Shown here in pieces: positions 1 through 14,316 of a stretch of DNA of 64,000 bases (position 1 is its first letter; each line of letters begins with the position of its first letter). The notes under the pieces are model-generated. The model was given only the letters and a program-made list of their open reading frames with translations. It ran no database searches and was not told the origin of the DNA. The position numbers and the translations under genes were made by a program. Source of the stretch: Psoroptes ovis (lineage: Eukaryota > Arthropoda > Arachnida > Sarcoptiformes > Psoroptidae); the NCBI GenBank assembly GCA_002943765.1, contig PQWQ01000005.1, positions 3,659,001 through 3,723,000 on the forward strand, in the 5' to 3' direction.

Positions 1-2855
1 ATCGTAATAATAATAACATTTAACAGGTATTAATCATGATTTAGGAAAAAATTTGGAAGCGAAAATCTGTGATAATGATAATTATATTTTCAAAAAAAAA
101 AATATAATTATTCATTATTATTACAACAATTAATCGATTAATGATAACAACGAAAATAAAATGTTAAATGTTGATCGTTGTTGTATCATAATAATGAATT
201 ATTTGATTATATTCAATAGTTATAATCTCATATAAATATTTAGTTCGCAAAATGATGCTGATTGTTGATGATTGTATTTTGATTTGTTAATTTTTTCTTT
301 GGTAAATTTGCTTTATCAAAGAGTCTATGAATGCTCCGAGGTGCTCAGAGATGCCCGAAATGCTTTAATGAATCAGGCTTCAAAGGCAAAGGTTTGCACA
401 GAGGGTCCACCATAGGCCTGTCGACCTAATGCACGGGAGCAGAGTGCTGGTCAGTTTATGAGCGAGATAATTGTGAGGGTTTCAGGGGTGAATATTTGAG
501 AAATGCTCTGAAAAAGGCCCGAATCCAGAAATGAAAATAGGGTCAAAATGACCATTTTATTGGTCACAAAATTTAAAAAAAAAATCATAATTAACAATGT
601 AATTTTTGTAATTAATATTATTTATTATCATTATCATTATTATGATTAATTTCCATTTTTTAATTATTATCAATGGATAATACTCACTACGAAATGATTT
701 AATGATTTTCCAGAATAAATAAATAAATAAATGAATATACAATTAATTGTCATTTATTTGTCGTTCGGGTCCATTTTAGACATGTAATAATGATCATCAT
801 TTTATTATCATAATGACGATTACAATGATTATAATGATCAACATTCAATTCATAATAATTATGAATTTGGTCATTTTTGGCCCAAAACAATAGTCTGTGC
901 AAATGTATTTTGGATTAAATACAAATGTAAATATTAATTAAAAATAAACAAATATTCCCCGACTAATGAATGATTTGTAATTTAAAATGATTAAATTTTC
1001 CCGAAACAAAATCAGAATGTTCTGGACTTGGGCTCCATATTCCTTGGATTATTGGACTTTTTGGGCAGTTTCAACGGATCTAAGCCAACCAAAGAGTTTG
1101 CTTAAATTTTCCACTGGAAATAATTAAAATCAGTTGAATTTTCAGCATAAAATACCTGAACGAAATTCGTGCAAATTTAAAATTGAATTTCAAATCGATT
1201 CAAATACAATCTAATAGTCTGCCGTTTCACCTGATCAAAGGGGAAACAAATACACGAACATTTATAGAGACAAAATCTACGCGAAAATCTAATTTTTTTT
1301 TCCAACAGGTAATAGGCTTAGAAATAATAAAATAATGATGAAAAAATGCATTAATCGATGCTTATCGACTGATGAACTATTTTTCCTCTTAAATATCAAA
1401 AACACAATCCTATTATCACCTGAATAGAATCTATAATAATAATAATGATGATTATAATAATGATTATTATTACTCGAAGATAATTGTAATTATAACAAGA
1501 AAAAATTACATTTAAAACTACATTTGAAAATACACGAATTTCATTATTACTTATTTTTTCAAATTCATTTGAAACAATTGAATTTCAGATAATAATCACG
1601 TTGTAAAAAGGTACAAAAAATGTTTCAAGTAAAATTCCTCATTTTTCTATGAAAATCTTTTAAATAAAATTATTTATTCAATTAATTTCTAATGGAAATC
1701 TTTAGATCTCTGAGAAAACAATCGAAAAACGTGTTGTTTTGTCGGATTAGTTGGAAGTGGGAGAATGAAAAATTTTCAAGATTTGAAAACATCCCATTCA
1801 ATGTATGATACAAGAAATGGCAACAGCCAATATTCCTAAGCTAATATTCGAATAATTAATGATTAATCTATAATCTTCATAATGATGATGATGATGATCT
1901 TTAAGGCGCAATGAATTTTTATGAATTTTATGATCTTCGATTGATTTTAAGATATTTCTACGAATTGAAAAATTCATTATTCATCTTGAATTCATAATTC
2001 ATTTTAAATTCATTAATTCAAACAGGGAAAGGTGTTTGATTCTGCTGCTGCTGCTGTTGATGCTGCTGTCGAGTGTTGATCAAAGACTATTGATCAAAGA
2101 TTTTCGATCTATGAATTTCAATGAATTTTCAACGATTTTTCCGAATGAATTTCAATGAGAAGTTCTACGAAGGTTTTACAAGGTTTTCACGAGGTTCTAC
2201 AAGGTTTTCAATGTGTGTAACATTTTCCTTACGTATTCAAAGCCATTTTCTTAAAAAATAAAATAAAGAAATTTCGACAAGTAAAAACAATAGCAATTAC
2301 CGGTCATTTTTATTTTATCTTTCTTTATTGTTTTGATATAATAATGATTATGATAATGATAATCTTAATAATAATAATCATTATCATCTTGATGCATGAA
2401 TTATTTCAAATTTGAAAAAATAAAGAAAACAATGAATGAATGAATCGGATAAATGAATTTGATTAAATGATTTTCTTCCATTCAAAAATGATTGATAAAT
2501 CTTTTCAAATAATCAAATCAAAGTCTTTCGATGTGTTACACTGTTTACCGAAATGAAATGAAAAAAAATGACCTGTTAAATTGACTTATGTTTATTCATT
2601 CTCATATCTGTTGAAATAATCTGTCGAAATAATCTTATCAATCGTTTTATCGCTTATTTTCATCTTTTGTGAGTGAGTGGATGGATTTACCTGGGCTATT
2701 TGAGAGGTGGAAAACTTAAGAATAAAAAACTGCTGAGCAATGAAAATTCAAATGATTTCATTATCCACTTTATCGATGGCCAAACAATGTATAAAATTGT
2801 TCAAAATTGACCAGCTTCAGCCAATTCAAACTATCTTCAAAGACTGTAAAAAATA
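1..2855. other. Gene-free AT-rich stretch, no MITE
   Basis: ATT/ATC triplets, TGAA tetramers and a short CTG run (2041-2068). Positions 318-560 form a clearly less AT-rich block with no recognised gene. No tRNA, rRNA or coding signal was found. Confidence 0.5.
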
Positions 2856-2939
2856 TTAGTTTGTCCGAAAAGTTCTTGCCGATTTTCATGAGCAACAGCT
2901 ATTGATTGAGCGGGATGAACTTTTCGGACAACAAACTAA
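2856..2939 (+). repeat. MITE family A, forward
   Basis: 84 bp, TA on both sides. Begins TTAGTTTGTCCG and ends CGGACAACAAACTAA: both ends carry the same T-for-G change, so the arms still pair. The core deviates (CAACAGCTATTGATTGAGC). Confidence 0.93.
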
Positions 2940-5468
2940 TAAAAATAAAACAATATTTTCATTAAGAATCAATCATTTAAAAATGATGATGATGATCATC
3001 ATCATCATTGCTTTGTTTTATTCATTTATCGACATTTACATTGATATTATCATTATTATTATTGCTGTTATTGCTGTTGCTATTATCATCAAACAAAGAC
3101 CATTATTTACATCAAATTATGACCGAACACACAATGGTAGTCATGATTTTTCATTAAATCCTTAATAAGATGTGCTTGTTTTATTTCATTTCTTCGTTAT
3201 TTCATTATTTCTTATTTATTTCTTTATCTTCTTGTTTATTTCGCCGATTATCATGATTATATTCATATTCATAATAATTACGTACATTGAATAAATGATA
3301 AAGCTAAAATGGCAGGATATATTCATTGTTCTACCATTTCTTATGCCAATGAATACCTGTTGCTTGTGCCTTTATTTCAGTTGTTCATACGCTAATCACA
3401 TTCACGAATTAGTGAGGGTTTCTTCAATTTTGTTGATAATAAAATAGATGAATTAAAACAAAGAAACAATTAATTTAAATTCATTTTTTTTTTGATTCAG
3501 GTAAATCATTGTTCATTTGATTTGATTCGTTCTGGGTTTCAAATGAAAATTTAATGGAATTTAATGAAATTTTCGTATCGTGTTTTGCATTGTTTTTCGG
3601 TGAACCTTTTAAGGTATTTTTTCTAGGGTATTTCAAAGGCATCTTGCGAGGGGTATTGTATTTTCCAAGGCATATTGTTTTCATCTATTTGACCCCGCTA
3701 GGACCCTCACGAAATGCGAACGCGTGCTAAATCAAATTTATTAATGAATTAATTGGATTGGTCGAATGAATTTCACAAATGGTTTCACGGTGTTTTCAAG
3801 TGAATATCGCGCAAGGTATTTGTGTTTGATATTTCTTTGGTACTTTTCTTATTTTATAAGGTGTGTGTTGGCTAATGTGTGTGCAGTGAGCACGAAATTT
3901 GATCTAATTAATTATCAGCAGCAGAAATTTAATGAATTACTAATTACATTTATTATATTTCTCCAAAAAGGTGAAAAATTGAAAAATTATTCCTTGAAAT
4001 TTGAAACGTCTTGAAACAATTCGCAGGAAATTTTCTTCATAGAAATTCAAAGAAATTAAATTTTCTTCTTAATTAATTATTCAAGCAAGAATCTTGAATT
4101 GTCTTATACTTATTGTTGTCAAAATTTTTCCAATATTTAAGGTGTTGGTCCTACAAAATGAATGAAATTCATAGTTCAAAATTTCAAAATTACTCAATGT
4201 GAATATATTGAATATATTGAATAATAATTAATTGTCTGTAATTCAATGATACGATTCAAGCAAGTAAATGAATCAATAAATGAATAAATAAATATGTAAT
4301 TCAATCGAATTTTGATAGTTTTTGATTTAATTTGCATTTCGAAAATGCTAATCAACTTTGGTACAAAAAGTAATCGATGTAAATCGATATTTCTATTTAA
4401 TCAATCAATTGATTTCCATACTTTGAACCTTTATTTTGAGCTTTGAATTAATTAATTATCATATTTGATTGATTTTTGTTCCATTTAATTTTTGATTTTT
4501 CACCATTGATTTGATGCTGTTTGCTTGAATCATTTTCTTCTTGTTTTCTCAATGAATTTCGTGTTTTGATCGCAGTAAAATGATTCCCGAATGATTAATA
4601 GACCTTTTGAACATCTTCGAGTGTGTAAAATTTTCATAAAAGGTGTTAGGCTTAATGATGTAAAACATACACCAGCAACTACTAAGAGGTAAAAAACAGC
4701 CCCCTAAAACACCTTTGAAAAAAATACCTTTTTTGAAAATACCATTTAGAAAACCATTTTTTACAAATAATTAATTAGTATAAAATTTTCAAATTTTAAA
4801 TCATCTTAAAGTTCTAAGAAAATTCAAAGAAAAATTCATGAATTTCGACGCCCATCTCATCATATCAGACACATATCATCAAGACAAGGTATGCGTGTGT
4901 ATGTTCAATCATCATCGTTTTGGTGCTGTAAATCGATATCCATTAACAAACATTTCGTGTGTGGTTGTTCTTTGGTTATTTGAACCTTTAAAACTTTGAA
5001 TATCTTGGAAAATCTTCGGTGTTCAAACACCTATTGAACCTTCGATCGAAAGATGAGAGTTTGATGAGAATTTTATCAAAAAATTCCGGCAAATTTCTTT
5101 TGAAATTCAAGATTTTTTCTCCTTTAAAATATTTGAACTAAAGTTTTACCTGAAGACGAAAATGTTTCGGCAAATCACCTTAATCACCTTCGTTCGCTTT
5201 AATGAATAAATTATTAATTAATTATTTTGGTGTATTTTACATCGAACACCCAATTGTTCCGCACCTTTAAATTGAATTTTTTTTTTTAAGAAAATTTTCT
5301 TAAAATTTTTGATTTTTTCTCCAAGAAAACTTTCTTAAGCAACGATTTAGCTGGAGATGATATCAACTGATCACAAATCATCACTGGTTAAGAGGTTATA
5401 GTCTTGGTAATTACGAAATGGATAATTTCGAAAAATCTTCTCATCGAAACTCTTTGAATGTCAAATTA

Positions 5469-5548
5469 TTAGGTTGTCCGATAAGTTTTTGTCGATTTTC
5501 TCATAAATCTTTAAAATATAATCGGCAAAAACTTTTCGGACAACCTGA
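5469..5548. repeat. MITE family C
   Basis: 80 bp, TA both sides. Outer arms GTTGTCCGATAAG / CTTTTCGGACAAC; inner arms TTTTTGTCGAT / ATCGGCAAAAA pair around an AT-rich loop. Confidence 0.93.
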
Positions 5549-6798
5549 TATGATCATAAAAATTACTGAATCAAAGTCTTCAAGAAGTTTCGGCCTTATC
5601 CTTTGACACTGAACATCGAAATAGGATGTGAATCTAATTATCATTTTTTTGATGATGAGGATTTTTACCACTTGTCACTTGTTTAATTCTTTAGATTTTG
5701 ACAAAGTCACTGAAAATCAAAGTCACTAAAATCAAAGTTATTATCGAAGCATCTTTGACTTGATTTTCAAAAATATTTATGACACAAATAGCCATAAATT
5801 GTTCACGAATGAATTTCAATTTTATTTTTACCTCGAAAAAAATTGAAATTAAAAAATATTTAATCAAAGAAAGTCAAATCAAAGAAAATGTGTATGTAAT
5901 TATTCAGCTGTGTTTTCACCTGGAATATCGAAAATGATTTTGAAAATTGTTTCAAGCTACAAGGTATTTGTGATACCTTAAAGGTGTCGTACCTTTTAGT
6001 GGTTAAATGTTTTCTTGGAAATTTTTCATTCTCCGAATTTTTCAATTTTAAAAATTAATTTAATGACAAAATTTAATGATTTTTCTTTAATAATTTTATT
6101 TGAAATTGAAAGCCATAATTCCATAGGGTTAATATTTAACAAATTCAACATTTGAAAGTGTTATTTACCTGCCTGAAAAAATTCACAAAAATTCAAATTC
6201 TGACAGAGAAAAGTTATAGATTCAGGTGAAAATTAAATCCTTATAAATGAACTCGAATCAAATCAAAATCAAATGAAATCATGAGTGATGCTAAAATTAT
6301 AGTCTTGGATATTGTGTAGAAATGTGATCATCTAAAATGACTGAATTTTGATTTAAGCTCTGTGACTTGTGAGTTGATGTTCACGAATCAGCGAATCAGT
6401 TTTTGACAATTGTCAATTTAGGTGGTCGAATCGTCTAATCATTCATTGAATTTTTGAATTTTTCAATATTTCGATTAGCCAAACAGCTCAGAAACAATTT
6501 TCATGTCATTTAAATGCAGCTAAGTCATGGTTGAAACCAACCGAACAACCAAATACAGGTGTTGATTTGTCAATGGAAAACACTGGAAAAATCTGCCATC
6601 TGTCTCTGTGGTCTAAGCCTTGAAGATTGGATGGTTCGATTGATGAAAATGATTCAAATGATCATCATTTGAAACTACCTTTACAATTACACATTATAAT
6701 TAATCATTTGAGTTTGTTCGAGAGGCTATAGATTGTCAAGAATCATTGTGGTTAAAAACTATTCAATGATTGATTTGATTCTATGTTTATTATTTTAA

Positions 6799-6880
6799 TT
6801 GTGTTGTCCGAAAAGTTCTGGCCGATTTTCATGAACAACTCTATCGTGATTAAGCCGAATGAACTTTTTGGACAACCTAA
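6799..6880 (+). repeat. MITE family A, forward
   Basis: Left end degraded (TTGTGTTGTCCG); right end intact with TA. Core contains CTCTATCGTGATTAAGCC. Confidence 0.9.
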
Positions 6881-7322
6881 TAATATTTTCAAACGGAAAT
6901 TATTATTTGTCACTTGTTGCAGTTGTCGCTGTTGAATATTTCATTGTTCTTTAACAACCAAGATGATTGATTTTAATAATAATAATAATAATTGTGACCA
7001 AAGATAATGAATAGTTTCATCGAGTAAATCAATCAATTGATCAATTGTTTTTCTTGTATTATTTCTCCAGGTAAAATGTATTTTCTGTTACAATTCAATT
7101 GAATTTCCAATTGAACATTCAGTCCATAATTACGACCTTATTATATATCTCTAATAATGATAATTAATAATGTTATCAAATTGAATTTTGAACCATTCAT
7201 TCATTGATCATTCATTCATTCATTGATTATTAAATATATAATCATTATGATTATTTCATTCATTTCAATGAATGAATAAATGACTTTATTTCATTTCATT
7301 ATTTCAATTTCAGTTTAAAATA

Positions 7323-7409
7323 TTAAAGATTGTCCGAAAAGTTCATCACGCTTAATCACGATAGAGTTGCTCGATGAAAATTGGCCAAAACTTTTCGGAC
7401 AACCCCTAA
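7323..7409 (-). repeat. MITE family A, reverse
   Basis: TA both sides; two extra bases near the left end (TTAAAGATTGTCCG) and an extra C at the right (CAACCCCTAA). Confidence 0.9.
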
Positions 7410-9300
7410 TACAAATCAATTGACTAACGATAACAATCACCCTCAAGATAGAGAAGAAATAATTGACCATTGGCCATTCATTGGTCATAAATGATGACAT
7501 AAATTATCAGTTATCATCTGTTATTATCTTTGATTGCCCAGACTATTTCAGCTGTGAAAAAACAAAGTCAGGGGCAAAATGTGCCAATCAATTCAAAGTC
7601 AATCAATTCAATGAAATTACATATGATTTGGTCGAAATGAATTGAATTCAATTCAACTGATCATCATAATAATCGTTTATCACCGTTTGGCTATCACCAC
7701 CACCATTACCACCACCAACATCTATTATTGGCTACCTGATTTATCATTATTTCAAGCTACCATTGTCTACCATGTATGCTTTGTTCACAAATGATTATTA
7801 ATTGATAATAAGTGATTGGAGAACTATTTCGAAATTTTCTCTAAAAATTTCAATTTTGAATTTCGAATGCAACAAATATACATAATTTCAAATATTACAT
7901 ATACAAGGCTATAACCTTTAGCAGGTAATACATTCAAAATGAATTTTTTCACATTATTTTGTACGCAATAATTTAGCCTAGGTGGATGGTGGATGTGGTA
8001 TTTGTGTTTGTCAGTGTGTGTGTGTGGCAATCAAAATCAAATTGATATCTTATTATCTTATTGTTCAAAGGTTCAAAGGTTCAGAGGGTTCAGAGAAATT
8101 TAAATTATTTCTTCATCATTCGTAGTCAAATGATAATCATAGACAATGAAAAATTACATATGATTCAGTGGAATTGAATCAGAATTTAAATAATTGAAGA
8201 CAAATCAAGCTCGCCAAATGGCCAACAAATCCATTTCTCCACCAGACCACCGACCACCAATCAAACAATCAAACGATGGAAAGAATCAATCATATTTGTT
8301 GTTGATAAATTCAGTTGTTATTTTCGATTTTTCTAATTTTCTTGGCCACAAAACATACTCTATTGAATATACCTTATGAAAACACTAACCTTTGAAACAA
8401 TCAGAAAACAATATAATTATATTCGTTTTGGCAGGTATATACTTCGATACCTGGCATAGATACCTAGCAGGTAGATTACTACCTGGTCAATAATTTGACT
8501 GAGGCCAAGAAAAATAATCGTTAACTTGTTAACTCAATTTTCAATTTCCAAACCATTTCAAACCATGGCAAAATTATATGAATGAAATCAAATTTTCAAA
8601 TTTTTAAAAATTGAAACAAAATTGAAATTCATTCGAATTTTTACCTGCCGATATTCGTTATCATTATCATTATTTGAAGCCATAAACCATTATTATTATG
8701 ATCATCATCATTATCATCGACGATTGATGCTTACGATTATTATGTGATTATCGTAGACATTCGAAATTATCATCATCAACGACGATGGTTATTATGACGA
8801 TGATCAATTTTGATCATTTCCAAATTCACACATCATTAACATTTGATACCTTGGGTTTACCTTTTGGGGTTTACCTTTATTTATTTTTGATCAGAATAAT
8901 GATGATGATACTGGTGAAATGATGATGATATCGACGATATCGAAGACGACGACGATCATTGATATATGACAGTCAGTGGAAAAATGAAAAAGGTCAAAGG
9001 TAATCAGTCGTTGTTATCTCTGTGTTACTATTATCTGTTACTATTTTTTCATTATTATTATTACGATGATTATCGAGATGTATATGAAATCAATGATTGA
9101 ATGATTTTGTATTTTCTATTAGTTGTTGATGATGATTATTATCATTATTTTCATTGAAAAGTAAATGAAATCATCATTGATATCATTATTTATTTATTGA
9201 AGGCATCAATTTATTGATACATTCTCAAATTACTATCATTTAGATTTTTTAGTTTAATTTAACTAAGTTAAGACATTTTTAATTTTCAAATTTTTTTTTT

Positions 9301-9336
9301 CCATTGAAAATAGCATTACATTGTTATTTTCAATGG
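9301..9336. repeat. Perfect 12-bp inverted repeat
   Basis: CCATTGAAAATA and TATTTTCAATGG around a 12-nt loop. Directly downstream, ACTACGTC occurs twice (9360-9367 and 9391-9398). Confidence 0.8.
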
Positions 9337-9844
9337 AAGCTAATGTATTTGCTATGGCACTACGTCTTTGTGTAATGCCTTTTCGATGAGACTACGTCCT
9401 CCGGCATTTTTTGGTGCTAATGCATTTCAATGTATTTTCAAAGATGTTTCATTTTCTCAATTTTATTTCCATATTTTTTTTCTATCAAAAAAGGATGTGA
9501 TTTGAATTTCCAAATAAATAAATGAAAATGAATTGATATTATCATAATTTTATATTTTGCAAAAAAAAAAAAAAAAAAATTAAAAATTAAAATCCATTAA
9601 ATAATGGTTATTATTATGCACAAATATGTATCCATTACAATTACAATCATTTTTAAATCATCAACATCATCATCCGAAATACAAATAAATAAATAATAAA
9701 TAGTACTATCAATTGATCATTTGTATTAATCATTATTTGATGATGATGATGATCATCATCATCATCATCATACTACATAAATGATAATCAATAATGAATT
9801 TGAATTTATAATAAAAATTGAAACATTTTCATTATTTCAAAATT

Positions 9845-9925
9845 CAAGGTTGTCCGTAAAGTTCTGATCGATTTTCAATGAGCAACTACATTGATTAACC
9901 GGATTGAATTTTTCGGATAACCTAA
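9845..9925 (+). repeat. MITE family A, forward
   Basis: Right end ends CGGATAACCTAA with TA; left has CCGTAAAGTTC. Core lost part of the CTCTATT motif. Confidence 0.9.
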
Positions 9926-10254
9926 TATAAATTCAAATATCAAAGATAAAATATTTAAATTAAAAAAATTTTTTTTTTTAAATGAATAATGAAAGAAATC
10001 CAATTGTGAATGTATCATTTTTGAATGAATTATTAAATGTGAATGTTTTGAAATATTGTTATATGTGTTTCAATCATTTCATTTCAATCAAAATTCACTT
10101 TATTTGGAATTGAATTTAAATGATTATTTTATTTTAGTTTAAACCTTTATTTATTCATTTATTTCAAATGAAATCAATTGTTCAAAAATTTTTTTAAAAT
10201 ATATTTCTCTCATATTTGATTACAAAATGTATTTGATTTATTTTTTGAAAAATG

Positions 10255-10335
10255 TTAGATTGTCCGGAAAATTCTTGCCGATTTTCTTGAACAACTCTAT
10301 CTGATAAAGCGGAATGAACTTTTCGGACAGCTCAA
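10255..10335 (+). repeat. MITE family A, forward
   Basis: Left TTAGATTGTCCGG; right CGGACAGCTCAA then TA, with a swapped pair at the end. Core CTATCTGATAAAGCGG. Confidence 0.9.
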
Positions 10336-10527
10336 TATTTTATGATCATCATGATGATTATGATTATTGTTATTATTATCATTGAAATCAATTTTCAAAA
10401 AATAAAAAAAAACAATTTAAAAATTTATTTTTTATCAAAGAAAATTTGATTGGAAATGATTTATTTCAAATAATAATAATGATTGAAACATTCATCATTT
10501 GTCAGTTTATTTGACTGAATCAAATTA

Positions 10528-10609
10528 TTAACTTGTCCATAAAGTTCATTCCGCTTAATTCGAATAGAGTTGCACATAAAAATCGGCCAGAACTTTTCGG
10601 ACAACCTAA
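10528..10609 (-). repeat. MITE family A, reverse
   Basis: TA both sides. Left arm mutated to TTGTCCATAAAGTTC, right arm intact. Confidence 0.92.
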
Positions 10610-11137
10610 TATTTAAAAAAAAATATTTAAATTATCAAAAATACTCTGATTTTTCATTGTGATATTTTTTTTGAAAAAAATTGAAATAAAAATAAAACAA
10701 TTTAAAATAAAATAAAATCAATTTGAATTTATTTATTTTTTGATGCTTTTGTTTGATGATAATTGAAAAAATCAAACTGAAATGAATTGAAATGCAAATG
10801 TAAATGGATAAAATGGATTATATGATGATGAGATTTGAATTATTTTATTTATCCATTTTCTTGATTTATTCATGTCGGATTTGTGATCATTTTGAATTGA
10901 AAAATGAATAATATAATCATTTATTTTTGATTATTATTATTATTAAATCGTTGATGGATTTTTCATTTTAAAATTTTATTTCATCTTCATCATCATCCTA
11001 ATCATCATCATTTGATCCATCATCATTTTTCTTAAAGATATTATCATTATGATGATTGTGGTTATTTTGTATATTATGATTTATCATAGAAATCACTGAA
11101 TTTGAACGGCTTAAGATGACATAATAAATCGAAGATT

Positions 11138-11192
11138 ATGTCGGCTGATTATTATTAAAATGTTTAAAATAATGATTATAATCAACCGACAT
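11138..11192. repeat. Imperfect 22-bp inverted repeat
   Basis: Left arm ATGTCGGCTGATTATTATTA; right arm is the reverse complement of ATGTCGGTTGATTATAATCA, with a short T/A-rich loop. Confidence 0.8.
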
Positions 11193-13020
11193 GGACTAGA
11201 TTTTTTTATAAATATTTATTTGAACCATTTTAGGTAATTGAAAATGGTTAATCAATTATTGTATTTGATATTTTTTTTTTCAATTGAAAATTGTCAATTT
11301 CAATTGGATGATTCAAAGCAAAATTAAGCATAATTCATTTTTTCGGGCGTTTTACATCTAATCATATTCAAATTCAAAATCATATTCAATGACAGAGAGT
11401 CACAAATAATACAAATTCATTGTATTTTATGGATTAAAATGGCCACCACAATTAATGATCATTGGATGTCGATGATCGCTTTTTTCTGGATGATTTTTTT
11501 TGGATGACAATAATCTTCTAATTTTATAGGCCTTTCTCTCAAAAAAATTGATGCGAAAAATAGGCTTTGATCATCGCCATCGTTTCATCATTTACCATTC
11601 TATTATTTACTTGTTTATTTCAATTTATTTTTAAATTTAAAAATAAATAAAATAACCCAAAGAAAACAATAAGCATATAAGACTTGAGAATAACAAGACT
11701 ATGACTATGAAGACAACAATAATCGACAATTTAATGATCATATTGAATTTTGAAATTTATTCATTTTCTTGATACAAACATTGTGGCTGTATCATTATTA
11801 TCATTGTTATTATCCATCGAATAGTAACCATTATCGATTTGAAATGACACCAAATCATTTGATCATGTAATCAAATTTCAAACAAGAGAAAAATACAAAT
11901 ATTTTCAGAATGAATCAAATCAATTTCAAAACAAAAACATGATTCAATTCAAACAAATATATAAATAAACAATGAAATTGAATGAAAATCAATCAAAATT
12001 GATTTTATTTTTGTTTTTTTTTTTGGACATTTTCAAATGATGATCATTCAAATGATATCACACACAACCACACACACACACATGTGATAATAATCATAAT
12101 TATATACATGAGAATTTTATTTTATCTGCCATTTTATTTTATGTCTGTATGTGTTTGGTCAATTCGTTCAATCAGAAATCAATTGTTCGGTAGTCCAAAT
12201 TGGCAGTCAATTTATTCTAAATAAAAAGAAATCAATCATTAGAAAACCTTTGAAAATTATTATTATTCACAGGGTTATGTTTTGGTTATTTTGAATCAAT
12301 GATCGCCATAATTTCGATGCAATTTGGTGATTTCATTCGATTCAATTCAATTCTGAAAAAACAAATCAAATCTTTGACAAACAAACAATAAAAATAAAAC
12401 AATTGATTTCAACAATTTTGAATAATTTTTGCATAATAAAAAATTAAAATCAAATTCAAATATAAAATCCATTGTTATTATGTTAATATTACAAAATGAT
12501 AATCATTTACTACGACCGAATAACCAAATAACAATATTCATTCATTCATTGAATCAATCAATCATTGTGTCACACATTGGTTTATTTCTCTCTGATCATT
12601 GATCGGTTATTGATCATTGATTTTGACCAATTCTTATCGAATTGAAGGTATAAACCTGCTAAGTCTCGATTGATTCCTCAGTCCAAAATCGCACCCAAAT
12701 CACCAATTTTGAATGCAATTGAAGCATAGATTATTTATCCCAAAAATAACCTTGTCAAATATGGTCAAATCATATGGTTTTTGACCAGTAAATTTCGTGA
12801 CTATTGGACATTATTATTTTGCAATTGTATTGTAATATGTTTTGCACAAAATTTGTGCACACATTGATATTAGAAAAAATGCATAAATGATACGTGATTG
12901 AAAAATTCCATTATTTTTCTGGTTTGAAAATAAACCATTGACCATTTTTGAAAACCTATTTAATTAATTAGTTAATTACTTTTTTTTCTCTTTTGTATAA
13001 TATGAATTTTTGTAAATATA

Positions 13021-13100
13021 TTAAATTGTCCGAAAAGTTTTGGCCGATTTTCATAAGTAACTCTATTGATTAAGCGGAATAAATTTTTCGGACAACCTAA
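13021..13100 (+). repeat. MITE family A, forward
   Basis: 80 bp, TA both sides. Left TTAAATTGTCCG, right consensus. Confidence 0.93.
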
Positions 13101-13182
13101 TACTTTATTCAATGATTTTGTATTTTGATTTTCTTTTTTTCGGTTGGAATTTATTTATAAAATTCTATTAATTATAAATCAA

Positions 13183-13207
13183 ACACACACACACACACAC
13201 ACACACA
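13183..13207. repeat. (AC)12 microsatellite
   Basis: Uninterrupted AC run about 80 bp from the MITE at 13021. Confidence 0.95.
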
Positions 13208-14052
13208 GAATTTCAAATTTCATTTCATTTTATTATAATTCACTTTGATCAATTTTGCAATGGACATTTACTATGGCCAAAAATTTGTCATTGAATGGAA
13301 TGAGTAAATAAATGATTTTTCATATTGTTTGTTTGAATATTTATATGCAATTTGTATTTTTTCAAATGAATATTAGAATAATGATAAACATTAATAAAAA
13401 AAAAATCAAATATAAATTATTAAATCACATATTTATTAAATGATGAGAGAATTGCTGCAATGATGATTCAATGCATTTATTTATTCAATGATAATCAATG
13501 AGAATTTTTTCATTATTTTATTTTATTTTACATTCTGCATACGAGAGAAAATTAGAATTTAATGCATTTATTATGGATCACAATTATCAATGTAATTCAC
13601 GTAATTTTCTGTGAAATTCTGGTTTTCGTTTTTTCATTTTATTCTCATTTCTCTTTTGTTTTCGTATAATTATTTCGAATTATTTACTTGAACAATTCAA
13701 GCTTAGCTTATCCGTTGACCATCCATTATCCATATATGTTCCCGATTGATAATGTATAATGGTGGATGGTGGAAATTTTGACCATTAACCAGCAGTCAAT
13801 CTGCAGTTTGCTGGAACTTCTGCTGCTGGGGAACAACATTTGTTTGAATCATGAATATGAATAAATGAATAATTGAATGAATGAATCATATATTCGAAAA
13901 TTGAAGGTAATCACAGGTATGGATTTATTTTTTATTTTTTTTATTTTTTGCTTCGCAAAACATAACAAGGTGATAAATAATTCAATAGAAATTTGATGAT
14001 TATTTTCTCCTCATTTCATTTCATTTTTAATAATTTTGATTATTTTAATATA

Positions 14053-14134
14053 TTAGGCTGTCCGAAAAGTATTGGCCGATTTTCATACGAGCAACTCTAT
14101 CGATAAAGTGGAATGAATTTTTCGGACAATCAAA
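14053..14134 (+). repeat. MITE family A, forward
   Basis: TA both sides; left TTAGGCTGTCCG, right CGGACAATCAAA. Sits about 180 bp past the ABCC stop codon, possibly near the transcript end. Confidence 0.92.
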
Positions 14135-14233
14135 TAATTTCTAATGATATACATTTGTGTTCATTCATGATACATTAATGATTAATAATGTAATGATTTT
14201 TAAATGATGATTATTATAATAATAATAATAATG

Positions 14234-14239
14234 TTTATT
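14234..14239 (-). terminator. Candidate polyadenylation signal of the ABCC gene
   Basis: AATAAA on the minus strand, about 80 nt past the TAA stop. Other A-rich AATAAA matches lie closer to the stop (14301-14318, a TAAA tetramer run), so the signal actually used is uncertain. Confidence 0.35.
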
Positions 14240-14316
14240 GCATAATCTATTTTTTATTTTTTTTATTTTTTCACTGGTCCATAATCATTTTGATTTAGTT
14301 TTATTTATTTATTTAT

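Larger units (their letters stand above)
2940..14233. other. Gene-free AT-rich stretch with nine MITEs
   Basis: Besides MITEs it holds triplet and tetramer repeats, an A19 run (9561-9579), an AC run (13183-13207) and imperfect hairpins at 9301-9336 and 11138-11192. ORFs of 60-90 codons here show no recognisable domain. It lies downstream of the ABCC gene. Confidence 0.5.

Noticed and set aside
8060..8095. GTTCAAAGG/GTTCAGAGG repeats resembling a tRNA T-loop
   Set aside because: Tandem short repeats without acceptor stem or anticodon arm; no tRNA was found anywhere in the window.
13690..13790. Loose inverted similarity CCATCCATTAT / ATAATGGTGGATGG
   Set aside because: Too many mismatches and a long loop; likely chance in repetitive sequence.
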